NCBI GenBank assembly: GCA_964446115.1
Contig: CAYUNE010000034.1
Coordinates: forward strand, 25,554 to 89,553
DNA: 64,000 bases
From: CAYUNE01 sp964446115
GTDB lineage: Bacteria; Desulfobacterota; Desulfobulbia; Desulfobulbales; Desulfobulbaceae
Reading direction: 5' to 3'
The notes below the pieces were generated by a model. It saw only the letters and a program-made list of their open reading frames with translations, was not told the origin of the DNA and ran no database searches. This document shows positions 52,389 through 61,798 of this stretch, one piece after another. Each line of letters begins with the position of its first letter. Position 1 is the stretch's first letter. Made by a program: the position numbers and the translations under genes.

Positions 52389-53823
52389 AGTCTTTGAAGC
52401 CCCGGATATGGCCACGGGCCTGAAGATGGTGAAAAAATCCCTGGGCCCGGATGCGCTGATTCTCTCGACAAAAACCATCCGGAAAGGCAAGGTGGGACTT
52501 CTCACCAAGCCGATCATGGAAATCACGGCCGCCATCGACACCCCGGGACCAAGCACATTGTCCTCCGGTCGCCCCGCTGCAAAGCGATCGGAAAGCGGTC
52601 TGACCTACGAGTCGGTCTGGAAAGCAAAGCCGGAAAAGGCGGTGCCCGGGACCTACGGCCCCAAGGCCACCGCAGAACCCGACCCGCGGGCTGCGGCCGG
52701 TCCCGCCACCCACCTGACCCTCCACACTCCCGCGCCATCATCCCGGGTCCGGCCGGCTGCGGAAGATATGGCGCGACAGGCAGCGGCACTCCAGGAGTCC
52801 GGGACCGCACAGGGCAGCGAAATCAGGGCCGGGTTTCCGGGTGCAGCCACCGACAACGACTCATCAAGGCTCAAGGAAGAGATCAGGGAGTTGCGGGAAC
52901 TGGTTACGGGTCTGAACAAAAAGATATCCGTTATCGATCAGGTACCGGCAGCCGTACCGCGGCCGCAACCCGAGCACCGGGGGGGAGCCGGCCTTTCTAC
53001 TCCGGTGCTGCCCTTTCCCCATCCCCTGATCTCCATGCTCACCGGCAAGGGTGTGCACCCAGAGACCGCAGCCGATATTGTCCACCGTCTGGAGCAAAAA
53101 CTTGACACCAACAACCAGGCTGGGGGAAAATATGATGAGGAAACCGTCAAAAATCATCTCAGCAGCCTCTTTGCGGTCCGGGATCCGCTGCCCGGAAAAA
53201 ACAGCGGACAGAAACGCCTCGCACTGATCGGCCCCACCGGCGTCGGCAAAACAACGACCATCGCCAAACTGGCCGCCGGTTACATGAACCGCTATCACGG
53301 CAAGATCGGCCTCATCACCATCGACACCTACCGGATCGCGGCGGTTGAACAGCTCAAGGTATATGGAGAGATCATGCAGCTGCCGGTGGAGGTGGTGATC
53401 AAACCCCACGAACTGCCCATTGCCCTGGAAAAACTGGCGGATCGGGATCTTATCCTCATTGATACGGCTGGGCGCAGCCCGCGCAACCGGAATGAAATCC
53501 AGGAAATGACGACATTTCTCCGTCCGGACCTCGACATAGAAAACCATCTGGTACTCTCGGCCACCACCCGCGACCAGGAACTGCTGCGCACCATTGAGCG
53601 ATTCAGCTGCCTGCCGCTGGCGAGTTTTCTCTACACCAAGCTGGATGAATGCGAAGAACTCGGGGTCATTGCCAACATACGGCATGTGAACGACACTCCC
53701 CTCTCCTTCCTGACCAACGGCCAACGGGTCCCCGAGGACATCATGCGGGCCGAACCGCACACAGTTGCCGAACTCATCATGGATGCCAACTTCGCACACA
53801 GGGGAACCGGCCGTGAACAGTAA
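52378..53823 (+). CDS. flhF: Flagellar SRP-type GTPase FlhF
   Basis: 481 residues. FlhF sets the site and number of polar flagella. N-terminal B domain (1-60), a variable Pro/Ala-rich linker (about 60-200), and the SRP GTPase NG domain: G1 box GPTGVGKTTT (285-294), DTAGRSPRN and TKLDECEELG (G4). It overlaps both flhA and flhG by 11 bp. Presence with FlhG suggests polar flagellation. Confidence 0.96.
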   Translation: MQVKVFEAPDMATGLKMVKKSLGPDALILSTKTIRKGKVGLLTKPIMEITAAIDTPGPSTLSSGRPAAKRSESGLTYESVWKAKPEKAVPGTYGPKATAEPDPRAAAGPATHLTLHTPAPSSRVRPAAEDMARQAAALQESGTAQGSEIRAGFPGAATDNDSSRLKEEIRELRELVTGLNKKISVIDQVPAAVPRPQPEHRGGAGLSTPVLPFPHPLISMLTGKGVHPETAADIVHRLEQKLDTNNQAGGKYDEETVKNHLSSLFAVRDPLPGKNSGQKRLALIGPTGVGKTTTIAKLAAGYMNRYHGKIGLITIDTYRIAAVEQLKVYGEIMQLPVEVVIKPHELPIALEKLADRDLILIDTAGRSPRNRNEIQEMTTFLRPDLDIENHLVLSATTRDQELLRTIERFSCLPLASFLYTKLDECEELGVIANIRHVNDTPLSFLTNGQRVPEDIMRAEPHTVAELIMDANFAHRGTGREQ

Positions 53824-54742
53824 AAATATCGAAAAATCCACTCAGTCCGGATACGGCGATCAGGCCGAAACCCTGCGGGCCCTCAACAGCGGTGCTGAAG
53901 CGGCCCGGCCCACGCAGACAAAAAACGGCCACACCACCCGGGTATTCTCCATTACCAGCGGCAAGGGCGGAGTGGGCAAGACCGCCTGCGTGGTCAACCT
54001 TGCGGTCATGCTGTCCCGCCTGGGAAAACGGGTCCTTATCCTCGATGCCGATCTCGGTCTGGCAAACATCGACGTGGTCCTGGGTCTGGCCCCGAAATAT
54101 AACCTTAACCATTTCTTTAACAACGAACAGGATCTTGCCGGAATCTTGATTGACGGCCCCCACGGAATCAAGATTCTGCCGGCCGGGTCCGGTATCCAGA
54201 ACTTCACCCGGCTGGATTCCGGCCAGAAGATGCGGCTCCTGGATGCCCTGGATACCATGCACAACGACTTTGACGTGGTGCTCATCGACACCGAGGCGGG
54301 TATTTCTGAGAACGTCACCTATTTCAACACCGCGGCCCAGGATATCCTGGTGGTGACCACTCCGGAGCCAACGGCCATCACCGATGCCTATGCCCTGATG
54401 AAATTGCTCTCCACCCGCTATCATGAGAAAAACTTCAGCCTCATCGTCAACTTTATCCGCGGTGAACATGAGGCCCTGGACGTCTTCCGCAAGCTGACCA
54501 TGGTTGCCAACCGCTACCTGGATATCTCCATCGACTACTTCGGTTCCATCCCCATGGACCGCCAGATGACGGAATCCATCCGCCAGCAGCAACCCATCGT
54601 CGATCTCTGCCCGAGCTCCCGAATCAGCAGCGCCTTTGAAACCCTGGCCAGGGCCATTGCCAAGGAACCGAAACACCTGGAACCCAAAGGTTCCATCCAG
54701 TTCTTCTGGAAAAAACTGCTCGACTTCGGGCCCAGGGCCTGA
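53813..54742 (+). CDS. flhG: MinD-like flagellar number regulator FlhG
   Basis: 309 residues, GTG start in the overlap with flhF. The deviant Walker A SGKGGVGKT is at 49-57, and DADLGLANIDVVLGL is the MinD/ParA signature. The N-terminal DQAETLR (16-22) matches the activator motif with which FlhG stimulates FlhF GTPase. Together they limit flagellar number; FlhG also contacts FliM/FliN in other species. Confidence 0.95.
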   Translation: MNSKNIEKSTQSGYGDQAETLRALNSGAEAARPTQTKNGHTTRVFSITSGKGGVGKTACVVNLAVMLSRLGKRVLILDADLGLANIDVVLGLAPKYNLNHFFNNEQDLAGILIDGPHGIKILPAGSGIQNFTRLDSGQKMRLLDALDTMHNDFDVVLIDTEAGISENVTYFNTAAQDILVVTTPEPTAITDAYALMKLLSTRYHEKNFSLIVNFIRGEHEALDVFRKLTMVANRYLDISIDYFGSIPMDRQMTESIRQQQPIVDLCPSSRISSAFETLARAIAKEPKHLEPKGSIQFFWKKLLDFGPRA

Positions 54743-54753
54743 ACCGCATCAAG

Positions 54754-54781
54754 GTAATCGATCGCAGCCGTCGCGCTTCAC
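54754..54781. repeat. Diverged copy (D) of the dispersed intergenic repeat end
   Basis: GTAATCGATCGCAG...CTTCAC lines up with the 29-bp end of copy A (GTAATTGATCACAG...CTTCAC) with about 21 identities and one gap. It lies in the 102-bp gap between flhG and fliA. Confidence 0.45.
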
Positions 54782-54844
54782 CGAAGCTCCCCCGTCCGCA
54801 GAACGGGATACTCGTGTTCGATTTTTTATTTTGAAACCACCAAC

Positions 54845-55603
54845 ATGCTAGAGACAAAAAACGACATGGCATATCCACAACCCGCCTTCATCGACGATAG
54901 ATCGCAGCTCATACGGGACCATATGCCCCTGGTCCAGCTCCTGGTCGAGCGGATGGTTCCCCAGGTGCCCTCCTTCATGACCCGCGACGACATGACCAGC
55001 GCGGCAATGACCGGTCTCACCGATGCCGCCAACAAGTATGACGAGTCCAAGGGGGTCAAGTTCAAGACCTTTGCCGAATACCGCATCAGGGGCTCCATCT
55101 TGGACGAGATGCGGAAGCTGGACTGGTTTTCCCGAACCCTGCGCGAAAAGCAAAACCGATTAAGCCGCACCATGCTGCAACTGGAAAGACAGCTCGGCCG
55201 CTCCCCCGAGGAAGACGAGATGGCCGAGGCCCTGGATCTTTCCCTGGAGGAGTATCACAAACTGCTGGGTCAGGTGAGCCATCTCGGCTGCGTCAGCCTC
55301 CACGAGACCATGGACAACACCGAGGAAGGCCGCAACTTTCTCGACTCCCTGGAAGACCAGGACAGCGAGACTCCCCTTGAGATCATCGAAAAACATGAGC
55401 TCACCGCCATCCTCGCCGACATCCTCGAAGAGCTGACGGAAAAGGAGCGCATCGCCATCTCCCTCTACTACTACGAAGAGTTGACCCAGAAGGAAATTGC
55501 CGAAGTGCTGGGCGTTTCCGAAGGCAGGGTCTCCCAGTTGCACAGCCAGGCCCTGCTGAAACTGCGGGTCAAGCTGCTCAACTCGGAAACGTGGAATGAG
55601 TAG
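54845..55603 (+). CDS. fliA: Flagellar sigma factor FliA (sigma28)
   Basis: 252 residues. Regions 2 (DDMTSAAMTGLTDAANKYDE, FKTFAEYRIRGSILDEMRK), 3 (LERQLGRSPEEDEMAEAL) and 4 (LTQKEIAEVLGVSEGRVSQL) are complete. FliA transcribes late genes such as flagellin, none of which is here. FlgM, its anti-sigma factor, is also not in the window. Confidence 0.96.
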   Translation: MLETKNDMAYPQPAFIDDRSQLIRDHMPLVQLLVERMVPQVPSFMTRDDMTSAAMTGLTDAANKYDESKGVKFKTFAEYRIRGSILDEMRKLDWFSRTLREKQNRLSRTMLQLERQLGRSPEEDEMAEALDLSLEEYHKLLGQVSHLGCVSLHETMDNTEEGRNFLDSLEDQDSETPLEIIEKHELTAILADILEELTEKERIAISLYYYEELTQKEIAEVLGVSEGRVSQLHSQALLKLRVKLLNSETWNE

Positions 55604-55605
55604 GA

Positions 55606-56022
55606 ATGGAGAACGGCTACCTTGTTGTCGGCAGCATTATCGGCTGCTGCTTTCTCCTGGGACTGCTCACCGCCCTGCTCAGTTACCAGAAACTGGTCAA
55701 CCGCAGGCTGCGCAGTGAACTCCAGGCCCTGAAAGACAGGCTCAGGGACCGGGACGAACGACTCAGCTCCCTGCTGCGGGAGCAAGAAGAAAAAGAGGAG
55801 TTCACCAGGAGTCTTGCCGGCGCCTCGGTCACAACCAGGCTGCAGCGGCCGCGCCTGCAGATTCAGGGCAACAACCCCCCGGATCCGCCCGTCAAGTATC
55901 GCTATCTCGCCAACATGGTGAAAAACGGCATGAGCGCCGAAGATGTTGCCGGGATCCTGGACATCTCCCCGGCCGAGGCTGATCAGCTGGTCACCCTGGC
56001 CCAGATGTCGCGGGGAAAATAA
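55606..56022 (+). CDS. SwrB-like membrane protein after fliA (unnamed DUF)
   Basis: 138 residues. One N-terminal membrane helix (about 6-25), a charged coiled coil (about 30-68) and a C-terminal helix-turn-helix-like segment (VKNGMSAEDVAGILDISPAE). The layout resembles Bacillus SwrB and DUF2802/DUF6115 proteins, which lie next to sigD/fliA and promote flagellar assembly. It starts 2 bp after fliA. Homology to SwrB is inferred from layout and position, not from clear sequence identity. Confidence 0.6.
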   Translation: MENGYLVVGSIIGCCFLLGLLTALLSYQKLVNRRLRSELQALKDRLRDRDERLSSLLREQEEKEEFTRSLAGASVTTRLQRPRLQIQGNNPPDPPVKYRYLANMVKNGMSAEDVAGILDISPAEADQLVTLAQMSRGK

Positions 56023-56175
56023 GTCGGCGCAAATGGGGCGAAAACACAATTTTTCACAATGTTCTAAAGAAAACCGGGACAGTGACCGATGGAAAAGCAG
56101 GAGACCGGACCCGCTCCGGCCCCCTCTTCCCTCGACCGGGATCTTTCCCGCATCACCTCAACCAATCGGAAAAAA

Positions 56176-56910
56176 ATGGTATCAGGAAAATACAGTGCCC
56201 TTGCCGGAGCCGTCAGCCGGGAACAGGCCATGGACAACATTACCAACAACCTGGCCAATATCAACACCATCGGCTTCAAACGGGACCAGGTGAGCTTTGA
56301 GTCACTGTTGCGCGATGCCCGGCAGAACGACAAGGCCCGCGGCATCAACTACTCCCGCATCGCCGAAATAGCTACGGATTTCACCCCCGGACCCATGCGG
56401 GTGACCGGCAACACCTTTGATGTGGCCATCAGCGGCGAGGGTTTCTTCAAGGTGGCTGCCGGGGGGAAAACCTACTTCACCCGGCAGGGCAATTTCACCC
56501 TCGCTCCCGGCGGCATCCTTACCACCGAAAGCGGTTTCGCCGTCCTCGACAGCGGCGGTAACCCCATCACCCTGCCCGCCGAAGGCGGAGAGCCGATCAC
56601 CATCAACGACAACGGCGAAATCAATGTGGGCGGCACCGCCGCCGGGCGTATCGGCCTCTACGCCATCAACGACGCCTCCACCCTGAAAAAGGCCGGAAAC
56701 GGCCTCTTTGAACTCGGGGAAGGCGGAACGGCCCAGGCCACCGAAGCGGCCCGGCTCGTTCAGGGCTCCCTGGAGCTTTCCAACGTCAATACCATCGAGG
56801 AGATGGCCCACATGATCGACAACATGAGAAAATTCGAGGCATTCCATCAGGTCATCAAGCGCTACGACACCCTTGACGGCAAGCAGGTCGAACTCGGGAC
56901 CGTGGCCTAA
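56176..56910 (+). CDS. flgF: Flagellar proximal rod protein FlgF
   Basis: 244 residues. The start VSGKYSALAGAVSREQAMDN with ITNNLANINTIGFKRDQ is the normal FlgF N-terminus; SGEGFFKVAAGGKTYFTRQG and LELSNVNTIEEMAHMID follow. An in-frame ATG at 56089 would add 29 hydrophilic residues that rod proteins lack, so 56176 is preferred although its ribosome site is only moderate. Rod subunit next to FlgG. Confidence 0.9.
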   Translation: MVSGKYSALAGAVSREQAMDNITNNLANINTIGFKRDQVSFESLLRDARQNDKARGINYSRIAEIATDFTPGPMRVTGNTFDVAISGEGFFKVAAGGKTYFTRQGNFTLAPGGILTTESGFAVLDSGGNPITLPAEGGEPITINDNGEINVGGTAAGRIGLYAINDASTLKKAGNGLFELGEGGTAQATEAARLVQGSLELSNVNTIEEMAHMIDNMRKFEAFHQVIKRYDTLDGKQVELGTVA

Positions 56911-56982
56911 CCCCGATCAATCATCCATGGCTCCGTCAACCGGCGCCTGAGCATGTCAACCCCAACCAGCAGAGGATAAACC

Positions 56983-57765
56983 ATGAGATCACTCTGGACC
57001 GCCACCACGGGCATGAACGCCCAGCAGCTCAATATCGACGTCATCGCCCATAACCTCGCCAACGTCAACACCACCGGCTTTAAGAAAAGCAGGGCCGATT
57101 TCCAGGACCTTCTCTACCAGATGGTCAAGGTTCCCGGCAGCCCCACCTCAGCGGAAACCCGTTCTCCCACCGGAATTCAGGTGGGGCTCGGCGTGCGCCC
57201 GGCAGCCGTGCAAAAGGTGTTCACCGAGGGTGATCTCATGCACACCGGTAATGAACTGGATGTTGCCATCGAGGGCACCGGATTTTTCCAGGTGGAGATG
57301 CCGGACGGCAATATCGCCTATACCCGGGCCGGCAACCTGAAAAGAGATGGTGACGGAAGACTGGTCACCTCGGACGGCTACCCCATCCAGCCGGAGCTGG
57401 CCATTCCCGAAAACGCCCGCCGGGTGACCATCAGCGAAACCGGCGTGGTCAGCGCCGTGCTTGGGGATGATGCCACCTCCACGGAACTGGGTAACATCGA
57501 ACTTGCCATGTTCACCAACAACTCCGGTCTCATGGCGCTGGGACGCAATCTCTACCGGGAGACCGAGGCGTCCGGTTCCGCGGTGCTCGGCTCCCCGGGC
57601 AGCGAAGGATACGGCACCCTGGCCCAGACATTTCTCGAAGGGTCCAATGTGGATATGATCGAAGAACTCGCCGGCATGATCACCTCGCAGCGGGCCTACG
57701 AGATCAACTCCAAGGCGGTCTCCACATCCGACGAGATGATGCAGACCACCAACAACGTGGTGTAA
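56983..57765 (+). CDS. flgG: Flagellar distal rod protein FlgG
   Basis: 260 residues, the standard length. RSLWTATTGMNAQQLNIDVI and AHNLANVNTTGFKKSRADF open it; LEGSNVDMIEELAGMITSQ and AYEINSKAVSTSDEMMQ close it, as in all FlgG. Its stop overlaps the flgA start by one base. Confidence 0.97.
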   Translation: MRSLWTATTGMNAQQLNIDVIAHNLANVNTTGFKKSRADFQDLLYQMVKVPGSPTSAETRSPTGIQVGLGVRPAAVQKVFTEGDLMHTGNELDVAIEGTGFFQVEMPDGNIAYTRAGNLKRDGDGRLVTSDGYPIQPELAIPENARRVTISETGVVSAVLGDDATSTELGNIELAMFTNNSGLMALGRNLYRETEASGSAVLGSPGSEGYGTLAQTFLEGSNVDMIEELAGMITSQRAYEINSKAVSTSDEMMQTTNNVV

Positions 57766-58733
57766 TGGTAACTCCACCGGTCGTCAGGAATTTTTTGCCG
57801 CTGCTGCTGCTCCTGCTGATGCACGGCTTCTGCATGGCTGGGGAGCTGAAGATCAGTTTCCATGAGCAGGCGGAGATCACCGGAACGCGGATCGTCCTGG
57901 GTGATATTGCCGAAATTTCGCCCCCGGACGGCCGGGCCGAGGAACTGTTGCAACGCAGCGTGGGACCGGCTCCCCGGCCCGGCCGCACCAAGACCCTGAA
58001 AACTTCAGCGATCAGATCGTATCTTGAACTGACGGATGAGTCGCTGGCCGCAGCCAGATGGCTGGGTCCGGAGAGCATCAAGGTGCAGCGACGCGGCCTG
58101 AAGCTGGGCCCCGAACAGGTGCAGCAGATCATGGCCGAATATCTCCGCCGGAATCTGGACAGGCTGCCGCCGGCGGATATCCGCTTTGTTCCCGGCGGCC
58201 TGCCCAAACCGGTTACCCTGCCCTACGGCAAACTGAGCTGGGAGGTGATTCCCTCGAACCCGGATATAATCAGCAGCTCCACCTTCGGCCTCCTCCTGCG
58301 GATAGACGGACGCACCGTGGAGAACTTGACGATCCGCGGCCGCTTGGAGGCCTGGACCGATGTGGTGATCGCAGCTGCAACCATCAGAAAAGGCGCGCTC
58401 ATCGGTGCCGAAGCGCTCTCCCTCAGTCGCCGGGATATTGCACGGCTCAAGGATCCCATTCTCAGCAAACGGGAAGTCGTGGGCCGGCTTGCGGACCGGA
58501 CCATTCATGCCGGCCGGGCCCTGGAAAAACGCCACATCAAGCTGCCGCCGCATATCAGAAAAGGCCAGCAGGTAAAAATCGTTGCCAGCAAAGGGGCCCT
58601 CAACATTTCCGCCATGGGTATCGCCGCGGCGGACGGTCGCCGAGGCGACATGATTCGGGTTAGGAATATTCAGTCCAACAAGCTCATCTACTGCAAGGTG
58701 GCCGCTCCCGGCCTGGTAACGGTCTCCTTCTAG
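57765..58733 (+). CDS. flgA: Flagellar P-ring assembly chaperone FlgA
   Basis: 322 residues, longer than the ~220 of E. coli because of an N-terminal extension. A signal peptide (to about 25) is followed by the extension, and then a SAF domain (about 200-265; VIAAATIRKGALIGAEALSL) and the C-terminal beta region ending VTVSF. FlgA is periplasmic and helps FlgI form the P ring. ATG overlaps the flgG stop. Confidence 0.92.
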   Translation: MVTPPVVRNFLPLLLLLLMHGFCMAGELKISFHEQAEITGTRIVLGDIAEISPPDGRAEELLQRSVGPAPRPGRTKTLKTSAIRSYLELTDESLAAARWLGPESIKVQRRGLKLGPEQVQQIMAEYLRRNLDRLPPADIRFVPGGLPKPVTLPYGKLSWEVIPSNPDIISSSTFGLLLRIDGRTVENLTIRGRLEAWTDVVIAAATIRKGALIGAEALSLSRRDIARLKDPILSKREVVGRLADRTIHAGRALEKRHIKLPPHIRKGQQVKIVASKGALNISAMGIAAADGRRGDMIRVRNIQSNKLIYCKVAAPGLVTVSF

Positions 58734-58828
58734 GAAGGGAAAAGCACAGCCGGCAGGCGGCCGGAGAAACGTCAGCAAATGATTAAATTTTTCAGAAAAA
58801 CAAAGAGTTACTGATAAACCATAGAGTC

Positions 58829-59518
58829 ATGAAACATATCATCGCCGTAACCCTTCTCTGGTTGTTCTGCTGCCTTGGCTGCGCCCGGAATCAACCGAAA
58901 ACCGTGACAATACCCAAGCCCGTTGAATCGGTGACGATCGAAACCCCGACACCGCAGTCACCGGGCAGTATCTGGGTGGGAGACCGCTACAGCCTCTTCG
59001 GGGATATCAAGGCCAACAAGGTGGGCGATATCGTCACCGTGGTCATTTCGGAGGAGGCCAGCGCCTCCAAGGAGGCCTCCACCCAATCGGGGCGGACCAC
59101 CTCCATGGGCGCTCAGATCCCCAACTTTTTCGGCCTGGAAAAAGCCGCGTTTTTCTCGAAAAATCCCGATATCGACCTGGCAAATCTGGTCAAGGCGGAT
59201 TTCAAAAACAACTTCCAGGGTTCGGGCAAGACAACCCGCAAGGAAAACCTGGTGGCCACGCTCACCACCCAGGTGGTGGAGGTGTATCCCAACGGCAACC
59301 TGAAAATCCGCGGCGGCAAATCGGTCATGGTCAACAGCGAGGATCAGCTCATCTACCTCACCGGCATTGTCCGGCCCCAGGACATCACCGCCCGGAACAT
59401 CGTGGATTCCAAGTATATTCTCAACGCCCAGATCGCCTATACCGGCCAGGGAGCGCTTTCCGACAAACAGACTCCCGGCTGGATGATGCGCATTCTGGAC
59501 AATGTCTGGCCCTTCTGA
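58829..59518 (+). CDS. flgH: Flagellar L-ring lipoprotein FlgH
   Basis: 229 residues, outer-membrane ring protein. A lipobox is visible (CLGC, lipid-carrying Cys about 18). YSLFGDIKANKVGDIVTVVI and GNLKIRGGKSVMVNSEDQ are conserved. Presence of L- and P-ring genes indicates a normal Gram-negative envelope. Confidence 0.95.
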   Translation: MKHIIAVTLLWLFCCLGCARNQPKTVTIPKPVESVTIETPTPQSPGSIWVGDRYSLFGDIKANKVGDIVTVVISEEASASKEASTQSGRTTSMGAQIPNFFGLEKAAFFSKNPDIDLANLVKADFKNNFQGSGKTTRKENLVATLTTQVVEVYPNGNLKIRGGKSVMVNSEDQLIYLTGIVRPQDITARNIVDSKYILNAQIAYTGQGALSDKQTPGWMMRILDNVWPF

Positions 59519-59572
59519 GGCCGGAAGTATCATCCGGTCCGTCTGGCGTTGATCACTGAAACAAGACAAGAG

Positions 59573-60709
59573 ATGAAACCGTTGAAAAAAAACCTGACCT
59601 GGAAAGCGCTGATCGCCCTGCTGCCGCTGCTTCTGCTGGTCACAACATCAATGACCGCAACCGCCGCCCGCATCAAGGATGTGGCGGATATTCAGGGAGT
59701 CCGGAAGAATCAGCTCATCGGTTACGGCCTGGTCATCGGCCTCAACGGTACCGGTGACGACGTCAAGAAATCCCTTTTCACCAAACAGTCGATACTCAAC
59801 ATGATCGACCGGCTGGGGATCTCGATCGAGTCCAAGGACGCCTCCAAGCTCAAGACCAAGAACATCGCCGGAGTAATGGTCACCGCCTCGCTGCCCCCCT
59901 TTGTCCGGCCCGGCTCAACCCTTGACGTAACGGTCTCTTCCATCGGAGACGCCTCAAGCCTTGCCGGCGGCTCCCTGCTGATGACACCGCTCAAGGGCCC
60001 GGACGGCCAGGTGTACGCCGTTGCCCAGGGACCGCTCACAGTGGGCGCCATTTCCTTCGGCGGCAGGGCGGCAAAGGTCCAGAAAAACCATCCCACCGTG
60101 GGCCGCATCGCCGGCGGCGCCGTGGTGGAACGGTCGGTGGGCTATCAGCTGCCGCCCGACGGCGACCTGTTGTTTCAGCTCCGGGATGCGGATTTCACCA
60201 CCGCGGCCCGCATGGCTGCGGCAATCAATAAAAAATATGGCGAGGAGACGGCCCAACCCCTGGACAGCGGCTCCGTCCGCGTCAGGATGCCCGCCGATTA
60301 CAACGGCCGGGTGGTCAACTTTGTCGCCGACCTGGAAAACCTGCAGATTCGGACCGACACGCCGGCCAAGATCGTTGTCAATGAACGCACCGGCACCATC
60401 GTCATGGGCAAGGACGTGCGCATCTCCACGGTGGCCGTCTCCCACGGCAACCTCAACCTGATCATCAGGGAATCGGCCGCGGTCTCGCAGCCCAATCCCC
60501 TGGCTGCCGGGACAACCGTTGCAGTACCGCAGACATCCGTCGAGGCCGAGGAAGAGGAGGGCAATCTGGTGGTGATGGAGATGGGAGTCAGCATCGACGA
60601 GATTGCCAAGGCATTGAATGCCATCGGCGCCACCCCCCGGGATCTCATCGCCATTTTCCAGGCCATCAAAACAGCCGGCGCCCTGCACGGCGAACTGGTC
60701 ATCCTCTAA
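59573..60709 (+). CDS. flgI: Flagellar P-ring protein FlgI
   Basis: 378 residues with a signal peptide (to about 32). RIKDVADIQGVRKNQLIGYG and GLVIGLNGTGD, GGRAAKVQKNHPTVGRI, and NERTGTIVMG are hallmark motifs. The ATG at 59573 is used; a TTG 24 bp earlier is less likely. P-ring bushing around the rod. Confidence 0.97.
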   Translation: MKPLKKNLTWKALIALLPLLLLVTTSMTATAARIKDVADIQGVRKNQLIGYGLVIGLNGTGDDVKKSLFTKQSILNMIDRLGISIESKDASKLKTKNIAGVMVTASLPPFVRPGSTLDVTVSSIGDASSLAGGSLLMTPLKGPDGQVYAVAQGPLTVGAISFGGRAAKVQKNHPTVGRIAGGAVVERSVGYQLPPDGDLLFQLRDADFTTAARMAAAINKKYGEETAQPLDSGSVRVRMPADYNGRVVNFVADLENLQIRTDTPAKIVVNERTGTIVMGKDVRISTVAVSHGNLNLIIRESAAVSQPNPLAAGTTVAVPQTSVEAEEEEGNLVVMEMGVSIDEIAKALNAIGATPRDLIAIFQAIKTAGALHGELVIL

Positions 60710-60749
60710 AAATGAAAAACGAAAAAAGAAAATTTCAGGGAGATTCGCC

Positions 60750-61064
60750 ATGGACACAGTGAAGCTGCCGCCGGTTCCGGACACGGTGACCCAAAAACCG
60801 GTGGACGGGCTTGTCCGGGCCGGAAATTCCCCGGAAAAGCTGCAGAAGATTTCCGAGGAGTTCGAGGCCCTGCTCATCCAGTCCATGTTCAAGGCCATGC
60901 GCCGGACCATTCCGGAGGGCGGTCTCTTTGAAAAAAAGACCTCCCACCGCATCTACGAGGAAATGATGGACGCGGAAATATCAAAGGCACTGGCCCGGCG
61001 GCGGGACCTGGGTATTGCCGACACCATCTACGGGCAGGTCAACGCCAAAAAGAATGCGAAATAG
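60750..61064 (+). CDS. flgJ: Single-domain FlgJ-type rod-binding protein
   Basis: 104 residues, only the rod-binding domain: EKLQKISEEFEALLIQSMF and LFEKKTSHRIYEEMMDAE. The peptidoglycan hydrolase domain fused in E. coli FlgJ is absent, as in many Desulfobacterota; a separate hydrolase must open the wall. GGGAG precedes the ATG. Last gene of the flagellar block. Confidence 0.9.
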   Translation: MDTVKLPPVPDTVTQKPVDGLVRAGNSPEKLQKISEEFEALLIQSMFKAMRRTIPEGGLFEKKTSHRIYEEMMDAEISKALARRRDLGIADTIYGQVNAKKNAK

Positions 61065-61084
61065 CACCGGCAAGGGCGGCCGGA

Positions 61085-61654
61085 CTACGATACGGCCTTT
61101 TGCCAGATGGGATGACGGGGGTGCAGCCGGGTGAAGGCGGGATCGTTCTCCAGGGAGGTGCCAAGCCGCAGGTTGGCGATGAGCACGCCACCGGGTCTGA
61201 TTCTCTCTTCGATCATCTTTTCCAGTCGTGCCTGGGGCCCGGCATCCGGCAGTAATCTGAAAAAGTAGACCACGTCAAACTCGCCATAGCGGTCGAACTC
61301 CCAGGCATCCTCCAGCCAGATCCGCTCCTCGCCCACCAGTTCTCTCGCCGTCCGGCAGGAATACTCGTCTTTTTCCACCCCATAGACATCGAAGCCGTAC
61401 TGTTCGGCAACCAGCAGGACATTGCCGATTCCGCAGCCCACATCAAGAAAACGGTACGTTGCGTCTCCCTCCTTTTTGTCCAGGCCGAGGTAATCGTGGA
61501 CAAAGGAAACCTGTTCAAACACCTGTCTGGTATCCATGGCCACAAAGGGATAGGCCCGGGAGATGTCGTGCCGTGTCGCCTTTACCGCCCGGTGGCCATG
61601 ATAGGCCACAAAACGGTTGATCACCCCCAGATATGCGTCCAGCTCGTCTTCCAT
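61085..61654 (-). CDS. Class I SAM-dependent methyltransferase
   Basis: 189 residues. Motif I is FLDVGCGIGNVL, with an acidic residue for ribose (VYGVEKDEY) and a late-strand region RPGGVLIANL. The substrate is unknown. The ATG at 61654 has GGAG 11 nt upstream; a TTG at 61762 would add a basic 36-residue stretch without support. It converges on flgJ with only 20 bp between stops and no obvious terminator. Confidence 0.75.
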   Translation of the reverse strand: MEDELDAYLGVINRFVAYHGHRAVKATRHDISRAYPFVAMDTRQVFEQVSFVHDYLGLDKKEGDATYRFLDVGCGIGNVLLVAEQYGFDVYGVEKDEYSCRTARELVGEERIWLEDAWEFDRYGEFDVVYFFRLLPDAGPQARLEKMIEERIRPGGVLIANLRLGTSLENDPAFTRLHPRHPIWQKAVS

Positions 61655-61798
61655 TTGCTCTTTCTCCGGATGATAACGGCAGCAGCGGCTGCCTGCTGTT
61701 CTTGCCCGGCGCAGCAGCCGGGTCGCCTGTTTGGAGTAAACATACCCGTTCGGACCGCTCAAGTAAAGACTCGACCCTATTCCGGGGCCAGGATGATT

